Positions 27,127-38,167 of a stretch of DNA of 64,000 nt are shown here, one piece after another. The notes below the pieces were generated by a model. The model searched no databases. It saw nothing but the letters and a program-made list of their open reading frames with translations, and was not told the origin of the DNA. The translations under genes were made by a program, and so were the position numbers. Source of the DNA: Paraglaciecola hydrolytica (lineage in GTDB: Bacteria; Pseudomonadota; Gammaproteobacteria; Enterobacterales; Alteromonadaceae); assembly GCF_001565895.1 (NCBI RefSeq), contig NZ_LSNE01000005.1:758665-822664 (forward strand), in the 5' to 3' direction. The first letter of the stretch is position 1. The number at the start of each line of letters is the position of its first letter.

Positions 27127-27879
27127 CTAAATCCCAGAACTTTGTACCTTGTCATTTCTGTTTAGTTGCCACAATTGTTGATTTACTGTCGCTACATACT
27201 GAGTCTCATCGCCCATGTAAAATTTCATAAAATCCAAAGCCTGATGATCACTGTGAGTTGCAGCCTCAGTTTGACTCTGGGTTAATTGAAACATGGCCGA
27301 AGGGGTTTGGGCAGCCTCGATCAACAAACCAATACCAATTGAAACGTCATGCTCGACATATTGGCTATAACACTCGGGTACAACTAAATCACAATAAACA
27401 TAAAGAATGCGTGGCAATTTGTTAGCCTTTAGTTTGGCCACACTATCTATCAAGCCAACCATAAAACTACTTTGCCCCGCGGCAATCGCCGAAATGGGCG
27501 CTTGATTCCCGCTAAAAATACTAAATAGACCTACGGCAGCATTGTGCACCGACAAACCAAATTGGGTAGGAGATAAATCCTTGCCTTGTGCAATATCTTC
27601 AATCAGCCCAGTGGTACGGTGTAAATCACCATGGCGAGAAGAAAATACAACGGGTATGTCAGATTGTGCGCTGCCGCTAGCTTCAATAGCGCAATGTAGG
27701 GCGATTTTGGCAAAAGGACTCAAACGACGCCTTTGCATGGCCGGGATATCTGCAAGGGGAGGTAAAGCCAGTTCTGCCTGCATAACCAACAGCCCTTTTT
27801 GCCAACGGGACCAATCTTCTGGCGTTGCTAAACCACTAGCCCAAGCTACACATTTGGCAATATTAAAAGCTAGGCTCAT
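27127..27879 (-). CDS. Ketosynthase-like chain-length factor, ApeC-type
   Basis: 250 residues of the Ketoacyl-synt_2 (N-terminal KS-like) family. RRRLSPFAKIALHCAIEA, VFSSRHGDLHRTTGLIEDI and LSVHNAAVGLFSIFSGN are typical of ApeC. The position of the KS catalytic Cys reads AIAAGQSSFMVG (Gln/Ser), so it is non-condensing. In the characterised aryl polyene PKS, ApeC dimerises with ApeO and sets chain length. It is separated from the ACP gene by 237 nt and is 50 nt after the phosphopantetheinyl transferase. Confidence 0.87.
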   Translation of the reverse strand: MSLAFNIAKCVAWASGLATPEDWSRWQKGLLVMQAELALPPLADIPAMQRRRLSPFAKIALHCAIEASGSAQSDIPVVFSSRHGDLHRTTGLIEDIAQGKDLSPTQFGLSVHNAAVGLFSIFSGNQAPISAIAAGQSSFMVGLIDSVAKLKANKLPRILYVYCDLVVPECYSQYVEHDVSIGIGLLIEAAQTPSAMFQLTQSQTEAATHSDHQALDFMKFYMGDETQYVATVNQQLWQLNRNDKVQSSGI

Positions 27880-27929
27880 ATTACATCCCTATTAAAATGC
27901 GTGAAGCTTACTAAAGCTGAGGGTCAGGT

Positions 27930-28592
27930 TCAACTAGGTAGGTTGTCAAAAACTAATCGACAGGGTTTAAGTATGAATGGTTGTGCACTTATTAAACACC
28001 CACTGTAGTTTGGATTGTCTAACTCTATAGTTTGAAAATAATGAGCGCTAATATTGCCCTCATTCTGTACTAAACAATCAACCATATTTTGCTGGCTGAC
28101 TAAGGAAAACGACAACTGAGTCGCTTTAAAGTAAGCCTCTTTGGCCGTCCATAATTGATAAAATCGTTTGGTTTGCTCAGGATGATTGATAAGCATGTTT
28201 TGTTCAGTCGTCGTGGCAAAATCCACAACTAATTCAGCAAAACTTCTGGTTTTGTGCTGTTCAATATCAAGACCTAGAGCACAAGGAAATAGTGCCAAGG
28301 CCACTGCAACATATTGGCCACTATGAGTGATAGAGATATTGATGCTGTGTTGTTGAACTTGCCAATAACGATGTTCAAACAATTCATATTCATGAGTAAG
28401 AGGTAGACCAAGCAGCTCAAGTAGAGCCTGTTTCACTAGCCAACGCCCCATAAAAAACTGCTGTTTTCGCACCTTACCCTTAAAACCAAGATAGCGTTGC
28501 TGGTCTTTTTCATTAAGGATCAAAGGTATGTGTTGTGTTTCCGCGAACGGTTCAAGTTCACAGTAAAACAAATAAACGTTTGGCTCAGACAA
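27930..28592 (-). CDS. 4'-phosphopantetheinyl transferase (Sfp type)
   Basis: 220 residues from TTG 28592, which has AGGAG 9 nt upstream. An in-frame TTG at 28601 sits almost on the AGGAG and is less likely; there is no early ATG. Motifs ALGLDIEQHKTRSFAEL (Mg-binding GxDxE) and LWTAKEAYFKAT (WxxKEAxxK) define Sfp-type PPTases, which transfer phosphopantetheine from CoA to carrier-protein Ser. It should activate the four ACPs in this cluster. First gene of the minus strand, divergent from fadH. Confidence 0.9.
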   Translation of the reverse strand: MSEPNVYLFYCELEPFAETQHIPLILNEKDQQRYLGFKGKVRKQQFFMGRWLVKQALLELLGLPLTHEYELFEHRYWQVQQHSINISITHSGQYVAVALALFPCALGLDIEQHKTRSFAELVVDFATTTEQNMLINHPEQTKRFYQLWTAKEAYFKATQLSFSLVSQQNMVDCLVQNEGNISAHYFQTIELDNPNYSGCLISAQPFILKPCRLVFDNLPS

Positions 28593-28608
28593 AAACCTCA
28601 ACTCCTAA

Positions 28609-30714
<2,106 letters not shown>

Positions 30715-30821
30715 AGTGGCTTGAACAATCATTGACTTTAGCTACATCTCAATAAATGATCGTGAATAAATTTATGCAAAACAGTTAAACAGGGAGAATA
30801 TAAAACGATGGAGCAGGAACT

Positions 30822-31598
30822 TTGAGTCACATCAGTAAAATTTGGCGTTTTTTCGCTACAGCATTTTCTTTCGCAGTATTTGGCTTGGGCGGCATATTGT
30901 TAGCCTTATTCTGGTTACCGGTTTATCGCTTAATTCATCAAGATGAAATGCGCCGCAAAGAAGCCTGTCGTTATGCAGTACATGTGACATTTAAAGGTTT
31001 TATATGGCTGATGTATATTGTTGGCGTGACCAAAGTGACGACGAGTGACATCACTAAACTTAAACATTTAAAAGGTAAGATAGTGATCGCCAACCACCCA
31101 TCATTAATAGATGTTGTGGTGCTTATTTCCTTAATTCGTAATGCCGATTGTGTGGTTAAACAATCACTATGGCAAAACATCTTCACTCGCGGCATTTTAC
31201 GAAATACCGGTTATATCAGTAACGCCAATCCCGAAGGCTTAATAGAGGATTGCCAACTTTCCCTGCAGCAAGGTAGTAATTTAATCATCTTTCCTGAAGG
31301 TACTCGCACTAAACCGGGCAGTGCATTAGCCTTTCAACGCGGAGCGGCCAATCTAGCTTTACGTATTGGCGCCAATTTTCAGCGGGTATTAATTAAAGTA
31401 TCCCCCCCTGCATTAACCAAAGGTTGGCCTTGGTATAAGATCCCACCTCGGCAAATTCACCTAGAATTGAAAGTATTAGACGAGTTTGATATCTCCTCCT
31501 ATACAGATGGCAACATTAGTTTGGCCGTTCGGCAACTAACCCGAGACTTACAACATTTGTATGAAGATGAATTAGCCCATTTTGATTCTGCATCTTAG
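30822..31598 (+). CDS. 1-acylglycerol-3-phosphate acyltransferase-like protein (PlsC family, ApeB-type)
   Basis: 258-residue membrane acyltransferase. The catalytic HX4D is NHPSLIDVVV and the substrate motif FPEGTRTKPGS. An N-terminal transmembrane segment (about 10-35) anchors it. The start is TTG 30822 with AGGA just upstream; the five-codon ORF ATG-GAG-CAG-GAA-CTT-TGA ends by overlapping this TTG, which could couple translation. PlsC-like genes are standard in aryl polyene clusters and probably build the lipid anchor. It begins the envelope/export arm. Confidence 0.86.
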   Translation: MSHISKIWRFFATAFSFAVFGLGGILLALFWLPVYRLIHQDEMRRKEACRYAVHVTFKGFIWLMYIVGVTKVTTSDITKLKHLKGKIVIANHPSLIDVVVLISLIRNADCVVKQSLWQNIFTRGILRNTGYISNANPEGLIEDCQLSLQQGSNLIIFPEGTRTKPGSALAFQRGAANLALRIGANFQRVLIKVSPPALTKGWPWYKIPPRQIHLELKVLDEFDISSYTDGNISLAVRQLTRDLQHLYEDELAHFDSAS

Positions 31599-31709
31599 GT
31601 GTTAGACTTCTGCCCATAACTCTGGACTGACCAGATCCACCCCTCCAGACTTAACTAATTAGATTGCTAAACCATTCTCAGGCTAAAAGAATGGAGTCCG
31701 ACCAATATT

Positions 31710-31967
31710 GTGGAAAAAATGAATATGAAGAGTGACATTTACCAACAACTGAAAGGCATCTTGGTTAACTATTTTGAGTTACCCGAAAATATGATTACCC
31801 CAGAAACCGACTTATATGAAGAACTTGAGTTGGACAGTATTGATGCTATTGACCTTATGGTTAAACTACGTGAATTAACCGACTTGGATATTGAGCCTGA
31901 CTCTTTTAAACAAATACGTACTGTTGGTGATGTGGTGGACGAATTACAGCAGTTAATGGAAGCTTAG
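31710..31967 (+). CDS. Acyl carrier protein (right arm)
   Basis: 85 residues from GTG 31710; ATGs at codons 4 and 6 are alternatives. Serine in ELELDSIDAIDLMVKL. The C terminus DIEPDSFKQIRTVGDVVDELQQL parallels the ACP at 26.4-26.6 kb, suggesting duplication. It lies 2 nt from the next gene. Upstream, 31672-31694 can fold into a 7-bp hairpin (CCATTCT/AGAATGG) that may affect its translation. It may hand the acyl chain to the PlsC-like acyltransferase. Confidence 0.92.
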   Translation: MEKMNMKSDIYQQLKGILVNYFELPENMITPETDLYEELELDSIDAIDLMVKLRELTDLDIEPDSFKQIRTVGDVVDELQQLMEA

Positions 31968-31969
31968 GC

Positions 31970-32524
31970 TTGTCAATTTTTATTGGTCTGTTAGCGCTAC
32001 TTTACCCCTTAATTGCTTATCTAGGTTTGACTGTTGGCTCACCCAGTATAGTGGCCGGTGGTCTTATCATTGTTGTATTACTGCGTTTGAAATTTGGCAA
32101 ATCAACTCTGTTCAATAAAAACCAAACAAAGCTCTTTGCCCTGAGCATGCTCATAGTATTAGGTTATTCATTATTGACTGATACCAGCGATGGCATACGG
32201 TTTTACCCAGTGGCAATGAGCCTATTATTTTTGTTCATTTTTGCTCAGTCCTTATGGTCAAAACAAAGCTTAATCGAACGCATTGCGCGGATCACCGAAC
32301 CAAACTTACCCGCTAGCGCGGTGTCATATACTCGCAAAGTCACCCTAGTGTGGTGTATGTTTTTTTTCATCAATGCAGGCATTGCTGCTTACACCGCTTT
32401 ATTTAGTTCAATGGAGATATGGACCTTTTACAATGGCCTGCTGTCGTACTGTATAATGGGCTTAATTGGTGCCATCGAATGGTTGGTACGTAAACGCTAT
32501 AAATATAAACCAGTGACACAATAA
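31970..32524 (+). CDS. COG4648-type inner-membrane protein, ApeG-like
   Basis: 184 residues, about five or six hydrophobic helices (near 5-20, 25-45, 55-70, 82-95, 125-150, 160-175) and a basic tail KRYKYKP. It starts at TTG 31970, two bases after the ACP stop. It matches the position and profile of the COG4648 membrane protein always found near ACPs and the AMP-ligase in aryl polyene clusters. Molecular role not known to me; perhaps a scaffold or flippase component. Confidence 0.78.
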   Translation: MSIFIGLLALLYPLIAYLGLTVGSPSIVAGGLIIVVLLRLKFGKSTLFNKNQTKLFALSMLIVLGYSLLTDTSDGIRFYPVAMSLLFLFIFAQSLWSKQSLIERIARITEPNLPASAVSYTRKVTLVWCMFFFINAGIAAYTALFSSMEIWTFYNGLLSYCIMGLIGAIEWLVRKRYKYKPVTQ

Positions 32525-32552
32525 CCCTTAACGCAAAAATGGATGTTTAATT

Positions 32553-33092
32553 ATGCAATGGCTTTTATCAGCAACTTTGGTTTTTCTGATTAATATTCAA
32601 AGCATTATGGCCGTAGAATTGAGTTTTTCGTGGGCGACTGATAAAGAATTAGCAGGCCAGTTTGTACAAGAAAAACACCTCACCGCATTAACACAACCCT
32701 TTATCACCAAAGGGCATTATCATTACAGTAAAAACACAGGGTTGAGCTGGAAAACTGACTATCCCATGGTGAGTGAAATACGCATTAATAGTGAAGGTGT
32801 AAGTGAAGTTCAGCCTGATGGTAGTCTAAAAAGCCTCACCACCGACTCACAGCTGAGCGAACTATTGCTGGCGATTTTCAGTGGAGAGCCAGCAATATTG
32901 CAACAACAGTTCGAGATTGAACAAACAGAAAACTCAGTGATTTTGCTGCCTAAAGTCGCCCAAATAGCACAAGTAATAGAAAAAATCACTGTGCACTTAG
33001 ATGGCCAAGTCATTACAGAAATCATCCTTCATGAGCCAGCAGGAAATTACACCAAAATCATTCTGACCAGCAGTAATCCCCAAGAAAACTAA
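32553..33092 (+). CDS. LolA-like periplasmic lipid carrier
   Basis: 179 residues with a signal peptide (MQWLLSATLVFLINIQSIMA). FVQEKHLTALTQPFITKGHYHYSKNTGLSWKTDYPM is the LolA-type half-barrel start with the RxL-like -GxF-Q-K region, and the rest is beta-rich. LolA ferries lipoproteins to the outer membrane; this divergent member in the cluster is likely to ferry the acylated pigment lipid, with the MMPL protein downstream as its source. Twelve nt before the MMPL gene. Confidence 0.85.
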   Translation: MQWLLSATLVFLINIQSIMAVELSFSWATDKELAGQFVQEKHLTALTQPFITKGHYHYSKNTGLSWKTDYPMVSEIRINSEGVSEVQPDGSLKSLTTDSQLSELLLAIFSGEPAILQQQFEIEQTENSVILLPKVAQIAQVIEKITVHLDGQVITEIILHEPAGNYTKIILTSSNPQEN

Positions 33093-33104
33093 GGACTTAG
33101 TTCA

Positions 33105-35387
33105 TTGTTTAACCTGACTCAAACTCGCCTTCAGTACACTTGGGTAGTCGTCACCATCCTACTCATCTCAGTATTAATTTATAATGCCTTGCAGCGTTCG
33201 ATTAAATTTGATGCTGATATACTTAATTTATTGGATATTGGCGACAACGCAGGTTTGTTAACCAAAGTCGCCAGTGAACCCTTTCAAAATAAAGCCCTCT
33301 TACTGATCCAACATAGCGATCAGCAACAAGCAAAAACCTATTTACGCCAAATACACAGCGCCATTGTCAAATTGCATGTAAGTGAACAAATCAGCCTTAA
33401 TCCCAGCGACAAACTAGATATTCAAGCCTTAGTTGCCACTTACAGTGACTACCCCTTAGCCTTTCTCAGCAATGATGGGCAAGCTGCTAGAGCTAATAAT
33501 AACTATGGCTTTATTATCAGCCGCTATATGCAAATGTTGAGTCAACCTTCTAATCCGCTAGTGTCACTGAGTATCAACAAGGCTCCTTTACTCAATCTGG
33601 CAGATTGGTTTAGTGCCCGCTTACACAATAGCCAATGGAAAAAAGACGACAACCTGCTTTATATAGAGCAAGCAGGGCAACGTTATTATCCTTTATTTAT
33701 GGAACTTAAGTCCTCGGCGGTACAGTTAGATCAAGTGGTTTCCACAGTGGCATTAATCGAGCAAGTACTCCAGCAACACCAGCCCTCACCTTCAGTTACC
33801 ATCATTAAGAGTGGGCTACTTTTCCACAGCGCCGCAGTAACCCAACGCGCTCAATTTGAAATGCAGTTATTCAGTGTCATATCCTTAATCGGCGTATTAC
33901 TGCTAACCCTAATAAGCTTTAGAAGCTTGCGCCCTTTGATAGGCATTGTGCTGTTAATAAGTGCCTCAATGTTGGCTGGCATGGCGGCTTTAGTGCTGAT
34001 CTTCGCCAAAATACATTTATTGTCATTGGTCTTCGCCATTAGCTTAATCGGCATTGCCGTGGATTATGGCTACCATATTTTATTTACAGCTAAATACACA
34101 GGTAAAAACGGAGCAGAATTAGCCAAACACATCACTCCAGCCTTATTGATGGGTGCGGGCACGACTTTACTCAGTTACCTCTTACTGTTGTTATTACCCA
34201 TACCCCTGTTGCAACAAGTGGCGGTTTTTGTGGGGGCGGGACTGATATTTGCCATTTTCACTGGCTTGACGGTGATAAGCTCTTGGTCAGCCAAAAATGT
34301 CACGGTATCGCCTTTAATCAAGCATCCCAGGACAAGCAACAAGATGTTCAGCTTAGTGCTTGGTGTTATGTTTGTTTGCAGCATAGCCGCTGTCACCCAG
34401 TGGCATTTTGAAGACAATATCAATATCTTTAATAGCACCCCACAAACACTGATAGATGACGAAATTAAAGTCAGTAAATTGGTGGGCAACTTGCAATATC
34501 CGCGGTTTATCAGCGTCAGTGGCAAGGATCAACAACAAGTCCTACAACGTTTTGAAAAGGTACGCCACACTCTAAATACATTAAGTAATGCTGAATATGA
34601 GCTAAGAGGTATAGATCAATGGCTACCACCTATCACCACGCAACAAGCCAATGAACAATGGTTAATAAGTGGCATCGAAGACGGCCAACTCAGTCCTATA
34701 GTCGGGCTACTGTCTAACAATACTGTCAACATGTTGCACACAAGACCTAAGTCATGGATGACTGCAGACAAACTTCCCACCTTCATTCAACAACTGTATC
34801 CCGCTTTCATTGAACACGCAGACGAGACAGTGGGCATATTAAGTTATATGGGACCATTAGATGAGAGGCTCTATGCACAACTGCAAAGTCAGCTGGAATT
34901 TGAGATCAATTATTACGACAAACCAGCTCAATACAGTGCAGCCCTAAGCAAGTTACGCCATTATATTTTGTACTTTTTAGCCATGGCGGTAGTGGCACTA
35001 CTACTACTGATGACCCTGCGTTATGGTTGGCGTAAGGGTTTGATCCTTGGCATGTTTCCCTTATTAACCGCCTTTAGTGCCTTGGCTATCACTGTCTTGA
35101 TATCGAGTTATGTGACTATCTTTAACCTACTGGCCTGTATTTTAATTTTGGCCCTAAACGTTGATTATGTGGTTTTTCTTAAGGAACATGGCAAAGTCAA
35201 TTATGTGCTCAAATCAATATTATTATCTGCCGCCACCTCGGCACTGGCCTTTGGTATGATGGTTTTTAGTAATACCCCAGCCATATGGCAATTTGGTTTA
35301 ACCGTTTTGTTAGGGGTGAGTTTAGGTTGGTTGTTGTGCCACTTTATGCCCTCTACTTTACTCACTCAAAAGGAAGCCCAGGCATGA
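33105..35387 (+). CDS. MMPL/RND-family lipid exporter, ApeM-like
   Basis: 760-residue transporter with two repeats, each one TM helix, a periplasmic loop (about 40-250 and 435-620) and five TM helices. The conserved VFAISLIGIAVDYGYHILF segment (about residues 307-325) has the proton-relay Asp-Tyr of MMPL proteins, and ILALNVDYVVFLKEHG is its second-half equivalent. The start is TTG 33105 with AAGGA upstream. It is predicted to extract the pigment lipid from the inner membrane for the LolA-like carrier. Confidence 0.9.
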   Translation: MFNLTQTRLQYTWVVVTILLISVLIYNALQRSIKFDADILNLLDIGDNAGLLTKVASEPFQNKALLLIQHSDQQQAKTYLRQIHSAIVKLHVSEQISLNPSDKLDIQALVATYSDYPLAFLSNDGQAARANNNYGFIISRYMQMLSQPSNPLVSLSINKAPLLNLADWFSARLHNSQWKKDDNLLYIEQAGQRYYPLFMELKSSAVQLDQVVSTVALIEQVLQQHQPSPSVTIIKSGLLFHSAAVTQRAQFEMQLFSVISLIGVLLLTLISFRSLRPLIGIVLLISASMLAGMAALVLIFAKIHLLSLVFAISLIGIAVDYGYHILFTAKYTGKNGAELAKHITPALLMGAGTTLLSYLLLLLLPIPLLQQVAVFVGAGLIFAIFTGLTVISSWSAKNVTVSPLIKHPRTSNKMFSLVLGVMFVCSIAAVTQWHFEDNINIFNSTPQTLIDDEIKVSKLVGNLQYPRFISVSGKDQQQVLQRFEKVRHTLNTLSNAEYELRGIDQWLPPITTQQANEQWLISGIEDGQLSPIVGLLSNNTVNMLHTRPKSWMTADKLPTFIQQLYPAFIEHADETVGILSYMGPLDERLYAQLQSQLEFEINYYDKPAQYSAALSKLRHYILYFLAMAVVALLLLMTLRYGWRKGLILGMFPLLTAFSALAITVLISSYVTIFNLLACILILALNVDYVVFLKEHGKVNYVLKSILLSAATSALAFGMMVFSNTPAIWQFGLTVLLGVSLGWLLCHFMPSTLLTQKEAQA

Positions 35388-35950
35388 GACTAGGCTTCCT
35401 TGTTCTGCTTATGTTGTTAATCACAGCTTGCTCAAGTATTAATCACTCAAATACGGCCATCCCCCTTGACCAATACAGTCAGTATTATCTGCAAAAGATA
35501 CCAACGGCTTTACACAACCAAGCAAGCCTACAAAAACTGACTATTACTTCTGCCCAAGGCAAACATGAATTGCTGTTACAAACTGAGCTGAGAGAAAATA
35601 CCATCTCCATGGTAGGCCTATCTCCCGCGGGTTTAGTTTTATTTAACATGAGGTGGTCAGTAGAAGCAGGGTTAACGGTTGAAAGTAAGGTTGCCCTTAA
35701 CGAGCTCAAACCAGAAATCATGCTCGCTTTTTACCAATTAGCAGTGTGGCCACTAACAGATATTCAAGCAGGATTAAGCGGTTTAAAGGTGTCGCTGTCG
35801 CCATCAGATAATAGAAAACGCGAGTTTTATTTACATGATGTTTTAATATTTAGCGTTTTACACCAAGAGCAACATAGCCAAATGATCCATTTACGCGATC
35901 ACTATCAAATAGATATTCTGACCCTACAGCAAACCCAATTAGAGAATTAA
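35384..35950 (+). CDS. DUF3261 lipoprotein, ApeN-like
   Basis: 188 residues from ATG 35384, overlapping the MMPL stop; an ATG at 35285 in frame lies deep in the MMPL gene. Lipobox LITACSS gives a lipid-modified Cys near residue 17. The body LTITSAQGKHELLLQTELRENTISMVGLSPAGLVLF is the DUF3261 pattern. Probably an outer-membrane lipoprotein receiving the pigment, by analogy with LolB. Stop 2 nt before the OmpV-like gene. Confidence 0.85.
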   Translation: MRLGFLVLLMLLITACSSINHSNTAIPLDQYSQYYLQKIPTALHNQASLQKLTITSAQGKHELLLQTELRENTISMVGLSPAGLVLFNMRWSVEAGLTVESKVALNELKPEIMLAFYQLAVWPLTDIQAGLSGLKVSLSPSDNRKREFYLHDVLIFSVLHQEQHSQMIHLRDHYQIDILTLQQTQLEN

Positions 35951-35952
35951 CA

Positions 35953-36771
35953 ATGTCTGGCAGAACTTTATATTACCAAGTCGCGATGGCCTTGCTATTG
36001 TGTTTATCCGTCCTAAAAGTACAGGCCAAGGATGACTACACATTGGAAGTTGGCGCAGGTTTTACCGCAGGCCAATTACCCGAATATTTAGGCTCGCCAG
36101 ATGATTACGAGTTTGTACTGCCGTTTCCCTATATCTATTATAAAGATGACAGCCTGACCATTGCGCAAAATACCCTAAAAGACCAGTTGTATACCATTGG
36201 CCCTTTTGAGTTATCTCTGTCTGCCTCAGGTGCTATTCCAGTAAAAAGTAGAACTGGCTCACTGCGTGCTGACATGCCTGACTTAGGCTGGGTCGGAGAG
36301 CTTGGCCCTGCATTAGAATATAAGTTATCTCCACAACTCACCCTAGCCCTGCAAGTGCGTAAAGCCATTGGTTTTGAGAGCTCTTCCTTTAGTGATGTGG
36401 GTTGGCATTCGTCCACCAGACTGATGTGGCATAATAGCTTAAGTTTACACAAACTAGGTGACTTGATATTACATACTGAGCTGTCCATCGACCACGCGGA
36501 TAGCCATTATCACCAGTATTATTATGGCGTCGATTCAAGCTACCAAACCTTTGACAGAGCTTTTTATGCAGCCAAATCAGGCATTAATAACATGGCCTTA
36601 TCTTCGGGTTTAACCTGGCGTTATAAACAACTTTGGTTAGGTTTATATGCAAAATATTTTGACCTAAGTAAGGCGGCTAATAAAGCCAGTCCTCTGCTGG
36701 TTGAAAGCAATCAACTTAGCGCTGGCATAGCCTTTTCATGGATTTTTTGGACAAACAAACGAGGAGAATAA
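35953..36771 (+). CDS. MipA/OmpV-family outer membrane protein
   Basis: 272 residues with a signal peptide (to about VQA, residue 25). Multiple amphipathic strands and the MipA/OmpV elements: GAGFTAGQLPEYLGSPD near the start, YYYGVDSSYQTFDRAFYAAKSG in the middle and a C-terminal SAGIAFSWIFW beta signal with aromatic end. Predicted outer-membrane barrel or scaffold. In this operon it may help place the pigment lipid in the outer membrane. Confidence 0.83.
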   Translation: MSGRTLYYQVAMALLLCLSVLKVQAKDDYTLEVGAGFTAGQLPEYLGSPDDYEFVLPFPYIYYKDDSLTIAQNTLKDQLYTIGPFELSLSASGAIPVKSRTGSLRADMPDLGWVGELGPALEYKLSPQLTLALQVRKAIGFESSSFSDVGWHSSTRLMWHNSLSLHKLGDLILHTELSIDHADSHYHQYYYGVDSSYQTFDRAFYAAKSGINNMALSSGLTWRYKQLWLGLYAKYFDLSKAANKASPLLVESNQLSAGIAFSWIFWTNKRGE

Positions 36772-36774
36772 TGA

Positions 36775-37212
36775 ATGAATAAATTACTAATAATAACTAT
36801 CACAACTGGAGTTTTACTCTCGAATAGTGTTTGGGCAAAAGATGAAATACTCAAATTTGAAATTACCCCCTTATTACAATCCAGCAAAGCAAAAGAAGTA
36901 TTGTATGACGTGCCTTTGTATTTTGCTGATCAGGCATACGCTAAAACCGACAGAAAATTAAAGGGCATGACCACAAGTCAAAAAACCAATGCCTTTAATA
37001 AATCTGCTCAAGAAGCCTGCGAATGGGCATTTTTATCCGCCATTAAAGTCTTTCAATTGAAAGCACAAAGGGAAGGAATGGATGCTGTCGTAAACATTAC
37101 TTCAAATTACAAACATCATGAATTTTCAAGTACCACTGAGTTTGAATGTGGCTCGGGGAATATTATTGCGGGTGTTGCATTAAAAGCAGATTTGGTTAAG
37201 TTTTCTAATTAA
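36775..37212 (+). CDS. Small exported protein of aryl polyene clusters (mislabelled excinuclease family)
   Basis: 145 residues with a signal peptide (MNKLLIITITTGVLLSNSVWA). GAGGAG is 8 nt upstream. Core pattern ACEWAFLSAIKVFQLKAQREGMDAVVNITSNYKHHEFSSTTEFECGSGNIIAGVALKADLV places it in a family often labelled excinuclease ATPase subunit, but it has no P-loop or zinc motif and is periplasmic. Two Cys (about 82 and 123) may pair. Last gene of the right arm. Function unknown. Confidence 0.78.
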   Translation: MNKLLIITITTGVLLSNSVWAKDEILKFEITPLLQSSKAKEVLYDVPLYFADQAYAKTDRKLKGMTTSQKTNAFNKSAQEACEWAFLSAIKVFQLKAQREGMDAVVNITSNYKHHEFSSTTEFECGSGNIIAGVALKADLVKFSN

Positions 37213-37255
37213 TGCAGCAATTAAATTAAGTCCATATAGGGACAAGAATTAAAGC

Positions 37256-37291
37256 AAAAAAAAGCGCCTCTTTTACAAGAAGCGCTTTTTA
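37256..37291. terminator. Bidirectional terminator between pigment arm and S10 operon
   Basis: An A-rich run then GCGC (37264-37267) pairs with GCGC (37282-37285), extended by an inner TCTT/AAGA stem after one mismatch, and flanked by AAAAAA on the left and TTTTT on the right. It can terminate the + strand pigment arm and the minus strand ribosomal operon. Confidence 0.85.
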
Positions 37292-37303
37292 AATACTGTT
37301 TAA

Positions 37304-37561
37304 TTAAAGCTGAACAGCTTTAGTTACGATTTTTACCAACATCCAATTTTTGGATTTTGACAAAGGACGGCATTCACGTACTGTGACTACGTCGCCTTCG
37401 TTACATTGGTTTGTTTCGTCATGAGCGTGTAGCTTAGTAGTACGTTTAATGAACTTACCATAAATAGGATGTTTCACTTTACGTTCTACTGCAACGGTAA
37501 TGGTTTTATCCATTTTGTTGCTAACCACACGACCTTGCACTGTACGAGTTGATTCAGTCAT
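37304..37561 (-). CDS. rpsQ: 30S ribosomal protein S17
   Basis: 85-residue primary 16S rRNA-binding protein. [38 protein letters not shown] is the S17 signature, followed by [16 protein letters not shown]. Last gene of the S10 operon, overlapping rpmC by 1 nt. The usual following rplN (spc operon) is absent; a terminator and converging pigment genes come next. Confidence 0.98.
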   Translation of the reverse strand: MTESTRTVQGRVVSNKMDKTITVAVERKVKHPIYGKFIKRTTKLHAHDETNQCNEGDVVTVRECRPLSKSKNWMLVKIVTKAVQL

Positions 37562-37752
37562 TACGCTGCAGCCTTCTCAGTCAAAATGGTTTTAACACGC
37601 GCAATACTACGACGCACTTTACGAAGACCATCAGTTTTTTCAAGCTGACCTGTGCTCGCTTGCATACGTAAGTTGAATTGTTCACGTAATAAACTTAAAA
37701 GTTCTACGTTCAATTCTTCGACGCTTTTTTCTTTCAGTTCTGTCGCTTTCAT
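37561..37752 (-). CDS. rpmC: 50S ribosomal protein L29
   Basis: 63 residues, two-helix hairpin protein at the tunnel exit, part of the signal recognition particle and trigger factor docking site. Sequence [29 protein letters not shown] and [15 protein letters not shown] are diagnostic. Overlaps rplP by 1 nt. Confidence 0.98.
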   Translation of the reverse strand: MKATELKEKSVEELNVELLSLLREQFNLRMQASTGQLEKTDGLRKVRRSIARVKTILTEKAAA

Positions 37753-38162
37753 TACATCACCGTCCGAGTTACAAAGGTGGTTTTAAACGGCAGTTTCGCA
37801 GCTGCTAATTCAAATGCTTCACGAGCTAATGCTTCTGGAACTCCGTCCATTTCATATAACACGCGACCTGGTTGAATTTGGCATACCCAGTACTCAACGC
37901 TACCTTTACCTTTACCTTGACGCACTTCTAGAGGCTTCTGAGTAATTGGCTTGTCAGGGAAAACCCGAATCCAGATTTTTCCTTGACGTTTAACAGCACG
38001 AGTCATGGCGCGACGAGCCGATTCGATTTGGCGAGCAGTCATACGACCACGGCCAACTGCCTTAAGGGCGTAAGTACCAAAACTTACGTTGCAACCAGTG
38101 GCTAGACCACGGTTACGACCCTTATGCATTTTACGGAACTTCATACGTTTAGGTTGTAACAT
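37752..38162 (-). CDS. rplP: 50S ribosomal protein L16
   Basis: 136 residues. [21 protein letters not shown] and [34 protein letters not shown] are hallmark L16 segments; it helps position A-site tRNA. The Arg in the GKGSVEYWV-type loop that is hydroxylated by RoxA in E. coli lies in a conserved region. Five nt after rpsC. Confidence 0.98.
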   Translation of the reverse strand: MLQPKRMKFRKMHKGRNRGLATGCNVSFGTYALKAVGRGRMTARQIESARRAMTRAVKRQGKIWIRVFPDKPITQKPLEVRQGKGKGSVEYWVCQIQPGRVLYEMDGVPEALAREAFELAAAKLPFKTTFVTRTVM

Positions 38163-38167
38163 AATTA

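Noticed and set aside
36775-37212. Label excinuclease ATPase subunit for the last pigment arm gene
   Set aside because: The protein is 145 residues, exported, with no P-loop or zinc finger; the label appears to be an inherited misannotation.
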